Part shown: one piece after another, positions 44,705 through 53,710 of the stretch
Layout of the letters: each line of letters begins with the position of its first letter
Numbering within the stretch: the first letter of the stretch is position 1
Assembly: GCF_001921845.1 (NCBI RefSeq)
Contig: NZ_MSJM01000002.1
Span: 248,001 to 312,000 of the forward strand
Length of the DNA stretch: 64,000 bases
Direction of reading: 5' to 3'
Source: Streptococcus cuniculi
GTDB taxonomy: Bacteria > Bacillota > Bacilli > Lactobacillales > Streptococcaceae
Notes under the pieces: model-generated
Databases searched by the model: none
Seen by the model: the letters and a program-made list of their open reading frames with translations, nothing else
What the model was told of the DNA's origin: nothing
Translations under genes and position numbers: made by a program

Positions 44705-44734
44705 CTGATACTGCCTATCCGTAGGCAGTATCAG
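44705..44734 (-). terminator. Perfect 13-bp hairpin covering the rpoD stop codon
   Basis: CTGATACTGCCTA / TAGGCAGTATCAG around a 4-base loop. The TGA stop of rpoD (44733-44731) lies inside the 5' arm on the minus strand. No T run follows, so classical termination is doubtful. Its outer arm CTGATACTG is the same sequence that opens the type-1 array units. Confidence 0.55.
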
Positions 44735-45849
44735 TCCTCAATAAAGTCGCGCAAGGGTTTGCTTCGGCTTGGGTGGCGGAGTTTGCGGAGGGCTTTGGCT
44801 TCGATTTGGCGGATGCGTTCGCGGGTAACGTTAAAGACTTTGCCGACATCTTCTAGGGTACGCATTTTTCCGTCATCAAGTCCGAAGCGGAGGCGAAGGA
44901 CGTTTTCTTCGCGGTCTGTAAGAGTGTCTAAGACTTCATCCAATTGTTCTCGTAAGACAACGCGTGTGGTGTAGTCCACTGGATTTTCAATCACTTCGTC
45001 TTCGATAAAATCACCAAGGTGGCTATCATCTTCTTCCCCGATTGGTGTTTCAAGGGAGACAGGTTCTTGGGCAATCTTCAAGATTTCACGCACCTTGTCT
45101 GGTGTCATGTCCATGCGTTCTGCGATTTGTTCTGGTGTTGGATCTTGTCCCAATTCTTGGAGCAAATTACGCTGTTCACGGACTAATTTATTGATTGTTT
45201 CAACCATGTGAACTGGAATCCGAATGGTGCGAGCCTGATCCGCAATAGCACGGGTAATGGCTTGGCGAATCCACCATGTCGCATAAGTGGAGAACTTGAA
45301 ACCTTTTGAATAGTCAAACTTGTCAACGGCTTTCATCAAGCCCATGTTTCCTTCTTGAATCAAGTCTAAGAACTGCATGCCACGGCCGACATAGCGTTTG
45401 GCAATGGAAACCACCAAACGGAGATTGGCTTCTGCAAGACGTTGCTTCGCCTCTGGGTCACCAGCTTCTACAGCAAGGGCCAATTCCTGCTCTTCTTCAT
45501 TGGTTAAGAGGGGCACAACCCCAATTTCTTTCAAGTACATGCGCACAGGGTCATTGACTTTAGCAGAATTACTACCGAGTAACTCTTCATCTGTTAATTC
45601 AGGCTCTTCTTCTACTTGAAGGACGCGCGCGCTCGGATTTCCATCCTTGTCAACAATCGCAATCCCTGCATCCTGAATCCGTTGCAAGAGGTCATCAATC
45701 CCGTCTGCATCAAGAGTGAAAGGAATGACCAATTGATCATTGATTGCATCGTCTGTTGCAGTTCCCTCTTTTTTATGGTTACGAATAAAATCCGCAACTT
45801 GAACATCAAAAGTTGTTACTTCTTGTTTTTTATCTTTTTTCGCTGTCAT
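44731..45849 (-). CDS. rpoD: RNA polymerase primary sigma factor SigA/RpoD
   Basis: A 372-residue housekeeping sigma factor. Region 1.1 (1-80), region 1.2 ([11 protein letters not shown]), region 2 with [20 protein letters not shown] and the -10 recognition helix [13 protein letters not shown], region 3 and region 4 with [20 protein letters not shown] for the -35 element are all present. It follows dnaG by two bases as in other streptococci. Its stop codon is inside the palindrome that starts the hairpin array. Confidence 0.98.
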   Translation of the reverse strand: MTAKKDKKQEVTTFDVQVADFIRNHKKEGTATDDAINDQLVIPFTLDADGIDDLLQRIQDAGIAIVDKDGNPSARVLQVEEEPELTDEELLGSNSAKVNDPVRMYLKEIGVVPLLTNEEEQELALAVEAGDPEAKQRLAEANLRLVVSIAKRYVGRGMQFLDLIQEGNMGLMKAVDKFDYSKGFKFSTYATWWIRQAITRAIADQARTIRIPVHMVETINKLVREQRNLLQELGQDPTPEQIAERMDMTPDKVREILKIAQEPVSLETPIGEEDDSHLGDFIEDEVIENPVDYTTRVVLREQLDEVLDTLTDREENVLRLRFGLDDGKMRTLEDVGKVFNVTRERIRQIEAKALRKLRHPSRSKPLRDFIED

Positions 45850-45851
45850 AG

Positions 45852-47642
45852 TTACTCCATATTTCTTTTATGTGCAATGAGTTGTGCTAATTCATCTAGT
45901 GCTGCTTCGGTATTGCCAATGTGGACGTGTTCCCGAATGACACGTGATTTCTGCTGATTTTCTCGCTTCAGCTGTTCCTGTTGCCGCCGCCTTTCTAGCT
46001 CTTCTAGCTCGCTATCGCCTATCTCCTCTGGCAATTTTTCCTCCAAGACCTGATACCAAGCTCGCTGGACTTGCTCTGTCTGCTGGGCCAAATCATAGGC
46101 TGTCACCTCCCCGTGCTCTTTTAAGAGACCAAACAAGACTTGCAATTCTGGTGTAAAGAAGAAAAAGTCCTCTTTCAATCGATAGTCATTCAAGATATAA
46201 GGGTGGGTCATCATGCGGTTGAGCAAATGATTTTCCGTGCGAACCAGTCGTGATAAGCGCATTTTTTGAGGTAATTCGGTGATTGGCTGTCTCTGTATAT
46301 CGCCTCGACCTTGCGCTGTCTGACTGCGTTCTGCCCGCTCGTGTAAACGCAAATGATTGACCGCTGTTTCTACCTGACCATAGTCAAAATCGGGCAAGAC
46401 ATCCGCTACCTTATATATATACGAATTTTGCGCGGTAATTGACTTATTTTTTGCAATAATCGGTGCAATTTTTTCAACAAACTCAATCTGCATCTGTAAA
46501 TTATCGGGATTTGCAGGCTTGAGATACTGAATCAAAAACTCCACGTCGCTAATCCGACTAGTCGTCAAGACCTGATAGAGCATTTCCTTTGAATGCTTGG
46601 CTAAAAATTCATCCGGGTCCAAATTGTCTGGCAGGCTAACAATCTCAACTTGAAAGTCCTGCAATTCGTCAAGTGCTTTTGCTGTCGCTGCCTGTCCCGC
46701 CGCATCTCCGTCATAGGTCACAATCACCTTTTTACAGAATTTAGCTAAATGCTGGACATGTTCTCTGGTCAAGGCTGTTCCCATTGAGGCAACGGCATTG
46801 TCAAGTCCAGCCCGATGAGCTGCAATAACATCCATAAACCCCTCCATGAGATAGACCTCATGGCTTTTTTTAATCACAGCCTTCGCCTGATCCAGATGAT
46901 AGAGTTCATAGCTCTTATTAAAAATCGCAGTGCTTCTACTATTTTTGTACTTGGCCAGCTGTTTATTCTCCAAATCTCGTGGCTGCCAAATACGCCCTGA
47001 AAACGCCAAGATACGCCCATACTCATCGGTCAGAGGAAACATAATCCTCCCCTGAAAGGCATCGTAGATAAGGTTGTTATCAGCAGGATTAAACAAGCCT
47101 GATTCGAGCAAGGCCTGCTCCTCAAACTTAGCAGACAAATGCCTATAGAGGTAATTCTGCTCCTGCGGTGCCAGACCAATCTGAAAATGCTTGATGACCT
47201 CATCGGTCAAGCCACGGTGATGCAGATAAGCTCGCGCTTCTTCGCCCATTTTTGTCGTCATCAGAAGGGCATGGTAAAACTTCCCAGCTTCCGTATGAAT
47301 ATCAAAGAGCACTTGATGCGGATGCACACGGCGTTCCTGAACGGCTACTCTCTGCTGCTCTAGCTGAATCCCAGCCTTTTCAGCCACTACCTGAACGCTG
47401 TCTGTAAAGGAGATGCCACGGTATTCCTCGATAAATTTAAACACATCGCCTGACTTGCCACAACCAAAACAATGGAAGAATTGCTTATCTTCGACCACGT
47501 TAAAGGAAGGCGTCTTTTCACCATGGAAAGGACACAGCCCTAAAAAATTGCGCCCTGCCTTGGTCAGAGAGATGGTTTCACCAATCACATCAACAATATT
47601 GACTGCTTGTTTAATCTCATTGATCTTCTCTTTTGAAATCAC
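45852..47642 (-). CDS. dnaG: DNA primase
   Basis: Makes RNA primers for replication. 596 residues: N-terminal CHC2 zinc domain ([11 protein letters not shown], then [10 protein letters not shown], about residues 38-65), TOPRIM core with [16 protein letters not shown] and VTYDGDAAG, and a C-terminal helicase-binding domain. GGAGG is correctly placed before the ATG. First gene of dnaG-rpoD; rpsU, which often heads this operon in other bacteria, lies separately at 49.4 kb. Confidence 0.97.
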   Translation of the reverse strand: MISKEKINEIKQAVNIVDVIGETISLTKAGRNFLGLCPFHGEKTPSFNVVEDKQFFHCFGCGKSGDVFKFIEEYRGISFTDSVQVVAEKAGIQLEQQRVAVQERRVHPHQVLFDIHTEAGKFYHALLMTTKMGEEARAYLHHRGLTDEVIKHFQIGLAPQEQNYLYRHLSAKFEEQALLESGLFNPADNNLIYDAFQGRIMFPLTDEYGRILAFSGRIWQPRDLENKQLAKYKNSRSTAIFNKSYELYHLDQAKAVIKKSHEVYLMEGFMDVIAAHRAGLDNAVASMGTALTREHVQHLAKFCKKVIVTYDGDAAGQAATAKALDELQDFQVEIVSLPDNLDPDEFLAKHSKEMLYQVLTTSRISDVEFLIQYLKPANPDNLQMQIEFVEKIAPIIAKNKSITAQNSYIYKVADVLPDFDYGQVETAVNHLRLHERAERSQTAQGRGDIQRQPITELPQKMRLSRLVRTENHLLNRMMTHPYILNDYRLKEDFFFFTPELQVLFGLLKEHGEVTAYDLAQQTEQVQRAWYQVLEEKLPEEIGDSELEELERRRQQEQLKRENQQKSRVIREHVHIGNTEAALDELAQLIAHKRNME

Positions 47643-47737
47643 GCGGTCACCTCCTTCCAGTGCAGGGTATCAGCTATTATAACATGTTCTATTTTATACT
47701 AAAAATGTAAAAATGTAAAATTTCCAAGCTAGAATAC

Positions 47738-47766
47738 TTGTAAAAAAAATCATTTCGGCATATAAT
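47738..47766 (+). promoter_or_regulatory. mscL promoter
   Basis: -35 TTGTAA (47738-47743) and -10 TATAAT (47761-47766) with a 17-base spacer. Confidence 0.7.
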
Positions 47767-47805
47767 AAAAACTGTTAATTTTTTATGAAAGGACATATTT
47801 GGGAT

Positions 47806-48195
47806 ATGTTAAAAGATTTAAAAGCGTTTTTACTTCGTGGTAATGTTGTTGACTTGGCAATCGGTGTGATTATCGCTGGTGCCTTTGGTGCTATCGTCCA
47901 ATCACTTGTTCAAGATGTGATTACCCCTCTTTTCTTGACACCTGCTTTGAAAGCTGCTGGTGCAGATAAGATTGCTGAACTTAGCTGGAATGGGATTGCT
48001 TACGGTAACTTCTTGAGCGCTGTTATCAACTTTGTCATTGTGGGTACTGTTCTCTTCTTCATCGTAAAAGGTATGGAAAAAGCACAAAGCCTTGCTAAAA
48101 AACAAGAAGCCGCTGAAGAAGCTGCTGCTGAAGTTGCTGGACCAACTCAAGAAGAATTGCTCGCTGAAATCCGCGATTTGTTGAAAAACAAATAA
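47806..48195 (+). CDS. mscL: Large-conductance mechanosensitive channel
   Basis: A 129-residue pentameric membrane channel that releases solutes on osmotic downshock. N-terminal MLKDLKAFLLRGNVVDLAIG, the pore-lining GVIIAGAFGAIVQSLVQDVI, a second helix (about 70-92) and a charged C-terminal helix are typical. The start at 47806 restores the family's normal N-terminus; the upstream in-frame ATG at 47785 would add seven residues and has no RBS. Confidence 0.95.
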   Translation: MLKDLKAFLLRGNVVDLAIGVIIAGAFGAIVQSLVQDVITPLFLTPALKAAGADKIAELSWNGIAYGNFLSAVINFVIVGTVLFFIVKGMEKAQSLAKKQEAAEEAAAEVAGPTQEELLAEIRDLLKNK

Positions 48196-48200
48196 TACTA

Positions 48201-48225
48201 AAAAAGACAGGTGGCCTGTCTTTTT
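48201..48225. terminator. Bidirectional terminator between mscL and galE
   Basis: AAAAAGACAGG / CCTGTCTTTTT with a TGG loop, flanked by A and T runs on both sides. Confidence 0.92.
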
Positions 48226-48227
48226 TG

Positions 48228-49241
48228 TTATTTCTCATACCCGTTCGGGTTCTTGGATTGCCAATTCCATGTGTCACGGCACATGTCTTCAATGGTCTTT
48301 TCAGTCTTCCAGTTGAGTTCAGCTAAAGCCTTGTCGCTATTTGCAAAGCAGGTAGCTATGTCGCCAGGACGGCGGTCCACAATCTTGTATGGGACAGGAA
48401 CGCCATTTACTTTTTCAAAAGCCTGTACCAGCTCCAGCACACTCGTTCCCTGACCTGATCCAAGGTTATAAGTATAGACACCTGTTGTATCTGCAATCTT
48501 CTCCAAGGCCTTGATATGACCGAGTGCCAAATCAACAACATGGATATAGTCACGGACACCTGTTCCGTCTACTGTGTCATAATCATCACCAAATACGCTC
48601 AATTCAGGACGTTTCCCAACAGCTACCTGAGCAATAAAGGGCATGAGATTATTGGGAATCCCTGCAGGATCTTCCCCAATCAAGCCTGATTCGTGCGCTC
48701 CGATTGGATTGAAATAGCGAAGCAGGGCAATGCTCCATTCAGAGTCCGCTACTTCCACATCACGCAGGATTTGCTCCAGCATCACCTTGGTATAGCCATA
48801 CGGGTTGGTCGCACTCGTTGGCATCGTTTCAACCAGCGGAGATGGATTGTGAAGGCCATATACAGTCGCACTAGAGCTAAAGACCACTTTTTTCACGCCA
48901 AACTCAGCCATGACTTCCACCAAGGCTAGGGTGCTCATAATGTTGTTTTCATAATACATGACAGGCTTTGCCACCGACTCACCAACTGCCTTGTAGCCTG
49001 CAAAGTGAATGGCGGAGTCAATCTCTTCTTTTTCAAATACAGTACGAAGAGCATCCTTATCTGCCACATCCAACTCATAGAAGGTAGGCCGCTTGCCAGT
49101 TATTTCTTCGATGCGATCTAAGACGAGTAAACTTGAATTGGACAAATTATCAACAATGACCACTTCTTTTCCTAATTTCAACAATTCAACCACGGTATGG
49201 CTACCGATGTAGCCTGCACCACCTGTTACTAAAATACTCAT
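48228..49241 (-). CDS. galE: UDP-glucose 4-epimerase
   Basis: Interconverts UDP-glucose and UDP-galactose for galactose use and capsule/wall sugar supply. 337 residues, extended SDR type: NAD motif VTGGAGYIGSH (about residues 5-15), SSSATVYG with the catalytic serine/threonine, and YGYTK with tyrosine and lysine. Not part of a galactose operon here; it lies between mscL and rpsU with its own terminator side. Confidence 0.96.
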   Translation of the reverse strand: MSILVTGGAGYIGSHTVVELLKLGKEVVIVDNLSNSSLLVLDRIEEITGKRPTFYELDVADKDALRTVFEKEEIDSAIHFAGYKAVGESVAKPVMYYENNIMSTLALVEVMAEFGVKKVVFSSSATVYGLHNPSPLVETMPTSATNPYGYTKVMLEQILRDVEVADSEWSIALLRYFNPIGAHESGLIGEDPAGIPNNLMPFIAQVAVGKRPELSVFGDDYDTVDGTGVRDYIHVVDLALGHIKALEKIADTTGVYTYNLGSGQGTSVLELVQAFEKVNGVPVPYKIVDRRPGDIATCFANSDKALAELNWKTEKTIEDMCRDTWNWQSKNPNGYEK

Positions 49242-49274
49242 GAAAAACTCCTTTATATAAGTATAGATAGGACA

Positions 49275-49300
49275 AAAAAACAGCTTAACAGCTGTTTTTT
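49275..49300 (-). terminator. rpsU terminator
   Basis: AAAAAACAGCT / AGCTGTTTTTT around TAAC, immediately after rpsU. Confidence 0.85.
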
Positions 49301-49305
49301 ACATG

Positions 49306-49482
49306 TTAGAATTTTTTACGCTTACGAGCTGCTTCTGATTTGCGTTTACGTTTTACAGATGGTTTTTCGTAGAATTCGCGTTTGCGTGTTTCTTGAAGAG
49401 TACCAGCTTTGGTAACCGCACGTTTGAAACGACGAAGAGCATCATCAAGTGATTCGTTCTTGCGTACAACTGTTTTTGACAT
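49306..49482 (-). CDS. rpsU: Small ribosomal subunit protein bS21
   Basis: A 58-residue highly basic protein of the 30S subunit near the 3' end of 16S r[23 protein letters not shown] and the lysine/arginine-rich tail [15 protein letters not shown] are standard. ATG at 49482 with GGGGAG upstream; the longer frame adds eight residues and overlaps the RBS. Single gene with its own terminator. Confidence 0.97.
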
Positions 49483-49654
49483 TATTTTCACTCCCCTCAA
49501 TTTCAAAGTCTATACCATTATACTTCTATCCACTCGTTTTGTCAAGATATTTCCTGAAATTGTTTGTGTCTATTTTTTTGAGAATCATCAAAATTCCCTG
49601 AAAAGTGTGAAAAAAGGACTGAACAATCTACTTACCCTGAAATTTTCTCGGGAT

Positions 49655-50284
49655 TTACCTCGCCTTTCTTTTGGACTGACACCAAAATACCATTCCGAGA
49701 CACAGGCCTTCATATAAGACGAAAAAGAGCAGGAAAGAGTGTAGGAAAAATTCAGCTGGTAAGATGTAGATTACAGGATCAGTATTGGGGTTAAAGAGCC
49801 AGCTACTATCCCCTACAAAGAGAATCTGATGAAAGAGGGTAAAAAAACTGTCAAACCCAATGATGACACCAAAGATACCAATCAGAACTGGCAAGACTGC
49901 GGCCGTCACAAAAACAGGACGATACAAGTTCCCGTATCCTTTTTTCACAACATGTTTCCAAAAAGATAGAAAGCCCGGCAGACTTACCAACACAACAGCT
50001 TGAGCAAGGTGAAAGAGCCACTTGACTTGCTGAAAATGGTGTAGACCGTCTGCTGATGAGGGAAAATTGGGCATAGAGAGGGTCTGCTCCCACGGTAGGG
50101 TCAGATAGCGCAGGAGGATATTGAAATTATAGCTGATATCTGCACTCTTCATGTAAACGACTTGTTCCAATCTCAACCACTTGATTTCTAGAGGATAGAA
50201 AAGCCACGCGCCATAAATCGTTGCCACAATGGCCACCGATAAGAGAAAGAGGAGGCTCATAACTACTGAGAATTTAGTTTTCAT
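49655..50284 (-). CDS. TIGR01906 family membrane protein
   Basis: A 209-residue integral membrane protein with about five helices, recognised as the TIGR01906 family that in streptococci follows the TIGR01457 phosphatase gene. W-rich loops ([13 protein letters not shown], then [14 protein letters not shown]) are typical. Function unknown. Starts at 50284 with GGAG five bases before it, overlapping the end of the phosphatase gene by 11 bases. Confidence 0.8.
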   Translation of the reverse strand: MKTKFSVVMSLLFLLSVAIVATIYGAWLFYPLEIKWLRLEQVVYMKSADISYNFNILLRYLTLPWEQTLSMPNFPSSADGLHHFQQVKWLFHLAQAVVLVSLPGFLSFWKHVVKKGYGNLYRPVFVTAAVLPVLIGIFGVIIGFDSFFTLFHQILFVGDSSWLFNPNTDPVIYILPAEFFLHSFLLFFVLYEGLCLGMVFWCQSKRKAR

Positions 50285-51047
50285 CGAAGCTCCATTCATC
50301 TAGGCTATTCAGCACATGGGTCGGTGCTACTGGGAGTGTCGCTATCTCTTCAGGCTTGGTGAAGCCTGTTAAGACAAGAAGCGTTGGAAAATCATTGTCA
50401 ATTCCTGCCCGAATGTCCGTCAAATAATTATCCCCAACCATGAGGGTCTCGCTCCGCTCCGTTCCCAAAATGGACAGAGCATTGTCCATGATAATGGCTT
50501 GAGGTTTGCCGATAAAGGTTGCCTTAACCCGCGTCGCTGCTTCTAGCAAGGCAATCAAGGAGCCTGCTCCTGGCAGGAGTCCTCGTTCAGTTGGGATATT
50601 TAGGTCTGGATTGGTCCCGATAAAGACCGCTCCTTTTTGAATCGCCAGGGTCGCAATGGTCAATTTTTCATAAGTTAAATCGGTGTCAAGTCCGACCACG
50701 ACATAGGCAGGATTGTCCGTTTCCTCTACATAACCTGCTTCAAGAATCGCTGATTTCAGCCCCTCTTCTCCAATCACATAAGCTGTCTTTGCCTTGCCCA
50801 GCTGATTCATATAATCAACGGTCGCAAGACTGGCAGTATAAATGGTCTCAAGCGGGGTGTCGATGTTAAACTGCTCCTGCAACATGGTCTGAACGGATTC
50901 TGGTCTGCGGGTAGTATTATTCGTCACAAAGAGATAGGGGAGCTTACGCTCCTGCAAGGCATGAACAAAGCGTTCCCCTGCTGGAATGCGGTTCTTTCCC
51001 TTGTAAATGGTCCCATCCAAATCAATTAAATATCCTTTATAACTCAT
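50274..51047 (-). CDS. TIGR01457 family HAD-type sugar or nucleotide phosphatase
   Basis: A 257-residue HAD-superfamily phosphatase of the NagD/YutF type: motif [13 protein letters not shown] (about residues 6-17), motif [14 protein letters not shown], lysine of motif III in [10 protein letters not shown], and motif [15 protein letters not shown]. The cap is the large C2 type. It probably removes phosphate from small nucleotides or sugar phosphates; exact substrate not readable. Part of a five-gene string ending with TIGR01906. Confidence 0.88.
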   Translation of the reverse strand: MSYKGYLIDLDGTIYKGKNRIPAGERFVHALQERKLPYLFVTNNTTRRPESVQTMLQEQFNIDTPLETIYTASLATVDYMNQLGKAKTAYVIGEEGLKSAILEAGYVEETDNPAYVVVGLDTDLTYEKLTIATLAIQKGAVFIGTNPDLNIPTERGLLPGAGSLIALLEAATRVKATFIGKPQAIIMDNALSILGTERSETLMVGDNYLTDIRAGIDNDFPTLLVLTGFTKPEEIATLPVAPTHVLNSLDEWSFDEN

Positions 51048-51056
51048 CTCATCTCC

Positions 51057-51677
51057 TCATTCAAATCGTGCTTCCCAGTGCTCTGCCTGATGCGCTTCAA
51101 AGCAGAGGGCTATCTGTTCTGCTGTATTTTTCCCAACGGACAGGGCAGGCAAGTCCTCCAAGGCGAAATAGGCGCTCGCAACCGTCTCTGAATTGGCTTG
51201 AAATGCCCCACCGAGCGCTCGGCATAGGTAAAAGACCTTGGTCACATGGTGGGCTGACCTGCTAGGATTGCTCTTTGCCTTGTCCAAAATGGCAACCAGG
51301 CGCAACACTTCGACTTCAAGTCCCGCCTCTTCTCGCACTTCCTTGATGACATTTTCCATGGTCGAGCAATCGACATCACACCAGCCACCCGGCAAGGACC
51401 ACAAGCCGTCATTTTCCTGAACCAAGAGAATTTTTTTGTCTTGGATAATGGCTGCGCGGGTATCAAGTTTGGGTGTTTGATAGCCTGTTTCGTTACAAAA
51501 CAATTCTTCTACTTGCTCTAGCGGTAAGCCCGACGGCTCCACCAGCATTTTCGCTGCTATCTGGCGAATTTCTTCAAATCGTTCTATATCATAGACATCC
51601 TTACCATAGGCAAGACCCGTCTGCGCCAAGGCCTGCAGACGAACAGCCCACTTGAGCCAATTATTGTTTGCTGTCAT
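51057..51677 (-). CDS. Nudix hydrolase with N-terminal helical domain
   Basis: A 206-residue enzyme. Residues 1-65 form the Nudix_N2-like helical domain found in ADP-ribose/NADH-type hydrolases; the Nudix box GGWCDVDCSTMENVIKEVRE-EAGLEVE (about 100-125) keeps the metal-binding glutamates. Likely cleaves an ADP-ribose- or CDP-linked compound. It overlaps the thioesterase gene by 17 bases. Confidence 0.88.
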   Translation of the reverse strand: MTANNNWLKWAVRLQALAQTGLAYGKDVYDIERFEEIRQIAAKMLVEPSGLPLEQVEELFCNETGYQTPKLDTRAAIIQDKKILLVQENDGLWSLPGGWCDVDCSTMENVIKEVREEAGLEVEVLRLVAILDKAKSNPSRSAHHVTKVFYLCRALGGAFQANSETVASAYFALEDLPALSVGKNTAEQIALCFEAHQAEHWEARFE

Positions 51678-52404
51678 CTCGGCTTCCCCATTTGATCATT
51701 CCTTGGGCATTGAGCTGGCCGTTAGACCAGATTTCATGCTGACTGACACCATTTTCCACTACGACCTTGGTCGTTACAAGCGCTTCTGGTGCCACCTCCT
51801 TGATATACTTGAGTTGGAAATAAGTTGGTCGGTGAGTGATGAGAAATTCATACTCCAAACTCTCGTACATCCATTCCAGATACTTGCTATTATTGACATG
51901 TCCATTGAGGTCAATGTCGAAATACCGCACCTCTCGCTCCTGCTCGAGGGCTTCTTCTAAGGTGTCATATTTGGGAGCCCGCGCTACTTTTTTGACCCTT
52001 TCAGATTGGTAGGGCGCAATCAATTCCTCTGGAACTGGGCTGACCTTTCTGGTCTCAAAATCAATCAGGACAAAGTAGGCTAAAATCTTGATGAGCAACT
52101 CCCCTGCTTCATCATAAATATGAAAGGTCCGATAGCAGAAAAACTTATTGTAAGAAATCGCTTCTGTCTCAATCGTGACCGTTTCCTGATAGCGCGGCAA
52201 ACGAGTAATGTCCACCTCATAATCTGTCACCACCCAGACAAGGCCATACTGCTCAAAGATTTCCTTATCCCCGCGCCCTAGAAGATCCGATTGGCGACCA
52301 GATAAGGCTAAGCAATACGCTAAAAAGCCTGGAATTTTTAATTCTTGCTTGACATCTACCATATCAAAGGGTAGCGTGAGTGTTTCCTGATAACGTAGTC
52401 CCAT
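51661..52404 (-). CDS. Acyl-ACP thioesterase
   Basis: A 247-residue double hot-dog protein of the FatA/FatB-like family (acyl-ACP thioesterase). Visible features: N-terminal strand ETLTLPFDMVDVKQ, the repeated motif with the catalytic residues DIDLNGHVNNSKYLEWMYE (Asp, Asn, His region, about residues 167-185). It releases fatty acids from acyl carrier protein. The ATG overlaps the hemW stop (TAATG), so translation is coupled. Confidence 0.92.
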   Translation of the reverse strand: MGLRYQETLTLPFDMVDVKQELKIPGFLAYCLALSGRQSDLLGRGDKEIFEQYGLVWVVTDYEVDITRLPRYQETVTIETEAISYNKFFCYRTFHIYDEAGELLIKILAYFVLIDFETRKVSPVPEELIAPYQSERVKKVARAPKYDTLEEALEQEREVRYFDIDLNGHVNNSKYLEWMYESLEYEFLITHRPTYFQLKYIKEVAPEALVTTKVVVENGVSQHEIWSNGQLNAQGMIKWGSRDDSKQ

Positions 52405-53543
52405 TATTCCTCTCCTATGATAAATCGTTCTGCAACTGTGTCTCCGAGAAAGAGCCCTTTTTTGGTCATTCGGATAAAGCCATTTTCTTCCTGAAGGAGA
52501 CCCTCATTCTTCAACTCTGCCACCACATGACCATAGCGTTCTTTAAAGGATGTTGCAAATTTTTCCTCAAAACGAGCAATCGAAACGCCTGTTTTCTTCC
52601 GCAATCCTAAAAACATTTCTTCTTCCATTTGCTCTGCCTGCGATAGTTGCTCTTCGTGGAGCCTCGCATGACCCTTTTCCCGGATGGACTTCAGATAATG
52701 CTGGATAGGTCCTCGATTGCGGTAGCGCATGCCAGACAGATAACCAGAAGCCCCCGCTCCCAGGCCAAAGTATTCTGCATTGTCCCAATACATGAGATTG
52801 TGTCTGCTTTCAAAACCTGGCTTGGTAAAGTTGGAAATCTCGTAGTGTTCAAAGCCATTTTTTTCCAATTCCTGTAAGATGTATTCAAACATGTCAGACT
52901 CGACATCTTCATTTGGCAGGTGTAGATTGCCCCTGCGCTGGCGATTCATAAAGACCGTATGATTTTCCAAAATCAAACTATAGAGGCTCATGTGGGGAAT
53001 ATCGAGCGAAAGAGCCCGCGCTACATTATCTTTGACCTGCTCCATGGTCTGCCCAGGCAGGGCATAGATTAAGTCAATCGAGATATTGTGGAAACCCGCA
53101 ACTTTTAAGGCACTAATCGTTTCATAAATCTGAGCTTGATTGTGGGAACGCCCGATTTTCTTGAGCATGCGGTCATCAAAGGTCTGTACACCAAGCGAGA
53201 CCCGATTGCACTTGGATTTTCGTAAAACAGCAATCTTATCTGCTGTCAAATCCCCAGGATTGGCCTCAATGGTAAATTCTTCTACTTGAGACAAGTCGAG
53301 CAAGTTCTCCAAATTGGTCAGCAAGTAGTCCAACTGCTCCGCCGACAAGGCAGAAGGTGTCCCACCGCCAATATAGAGCGTTTTTAAAGGAGGCAAGTCA
53401 TAGAACCGCACCTCCTCCATCAGAGCTGCTAAATACTCGTCCACAGGCTGGTTTTGAATAAATACCTTTGAAAAATCACAATAGTAGCAAATCTGCGTAC
53501 AAAAGGGAATGTGAATATAGGCTGAAGTCGGTCTTTTTGTCAT
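52404..53543 (-). CDS. hemW: Radical SAM family heme chaperone HemW
   Basis: A 379-residue radical SAM protein with the 4Fe-4S motif PFCTQICYYCDFSK (CX3CX2C, about residues 13-26), GGGTPSALS for SAM contact, and a C-terminal HemN_C-like domain. Often misnamed coproporphyrinogen oxidase; this form is a heme chaperone. Start 53543 gives the normal N-terminus MTKRPTSAYIHIPFC. There is no Shine-Dalgarno sequence; a TATAAT box ends six bases before the ATG (53555-53550), so its mRNA may be leaderless. Confidence 0.93.
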   Translation of the reverse strand: MTKRPTSAYIHIPFCTQICYYCDFSKVFIQNQPVDEYLAALMEEVRFYDLPPLKTLYIGGGTPSALSAEQLDYLLTNLENLLDLSQVEEFTIEANPGDLTADKIAVLRKSKCNRVSLGVQTFDDRMLKKIGRSHNQAQIYETISALKVAGFHNISIDLIYALPGQTMEQVKDNVARALSLDIPHMSLYSLILENHTVFMNRQRRGNLHLPNEDVESDMFEYILQELEKNGFEHYEISNFTKPGFESRHNLMYWDNAEYFGLGAGASGYLSGMRYRNRGPIQHYLKSIREKGHARLHEEQLSQAEQMEEEMFLGLRKKTGVSIARFEEKFATSFKERYGHVVAELKNEGLLQEENGFIRMTKKGLFLGDTVAERFIIGEE

Positions 53544-53549
53544 GAAGTT

Positions 53550-53555
53550 ATTATA
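53550..53555 (-). promoter_or_regulatory. Extended -10 box directly before the hemW start codon
   Basis: TGGTATAAT on the minus strand, then AACTTC, then ATG. The TGN extension can replace a -35 element. Same six-base spacing as at mtlR. Confidence 0.55.
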
Positions 53556-53596
53556 CCACACTCCCACCTTTTCGTCAGAAAGAGGGCATGAAAAAG

Positions 53597-53630
53597 GGAG
53601 TGAGACAGAAAGCAACTTCTGTTCTTCTCC
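53597..53630. repeat. Possible truncated third copy of the dispersed repeat
   Basis: GGGAGTGAGACAGAAA matches the first 16 bases of copy 1 (GGGAGTGGGACAGAAA) with one change; a partial inner stem CAGAA / TTCTG and TTCTCC follow. The second half of the element is absent. Confidence 0.4.
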
Positions 53631-53687
53631 TCCTCTTATAACATAGCACTCACTTATTGCGCTTCTAGCATTTCTTGAGCGCAAGAT

Positions 53688-53710
53688 AAAAAGGTCCACC
53701 GGACCTTTTT
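53688..53710 (-). terminator. glgP terminator, overlapping its stop codon
   Basis: AAAAAGGTCC / GGACCTTTTT with a 3-base loop; the TAA of glgP (53711-53709) is at the edge of the stem. Confidence 0.85.

Noticed and set aside
45306-45619. Plus-strand frames opposite rpoD
   Set aside because: Shadows of a conserved gene; no RBS and no family resemblance.
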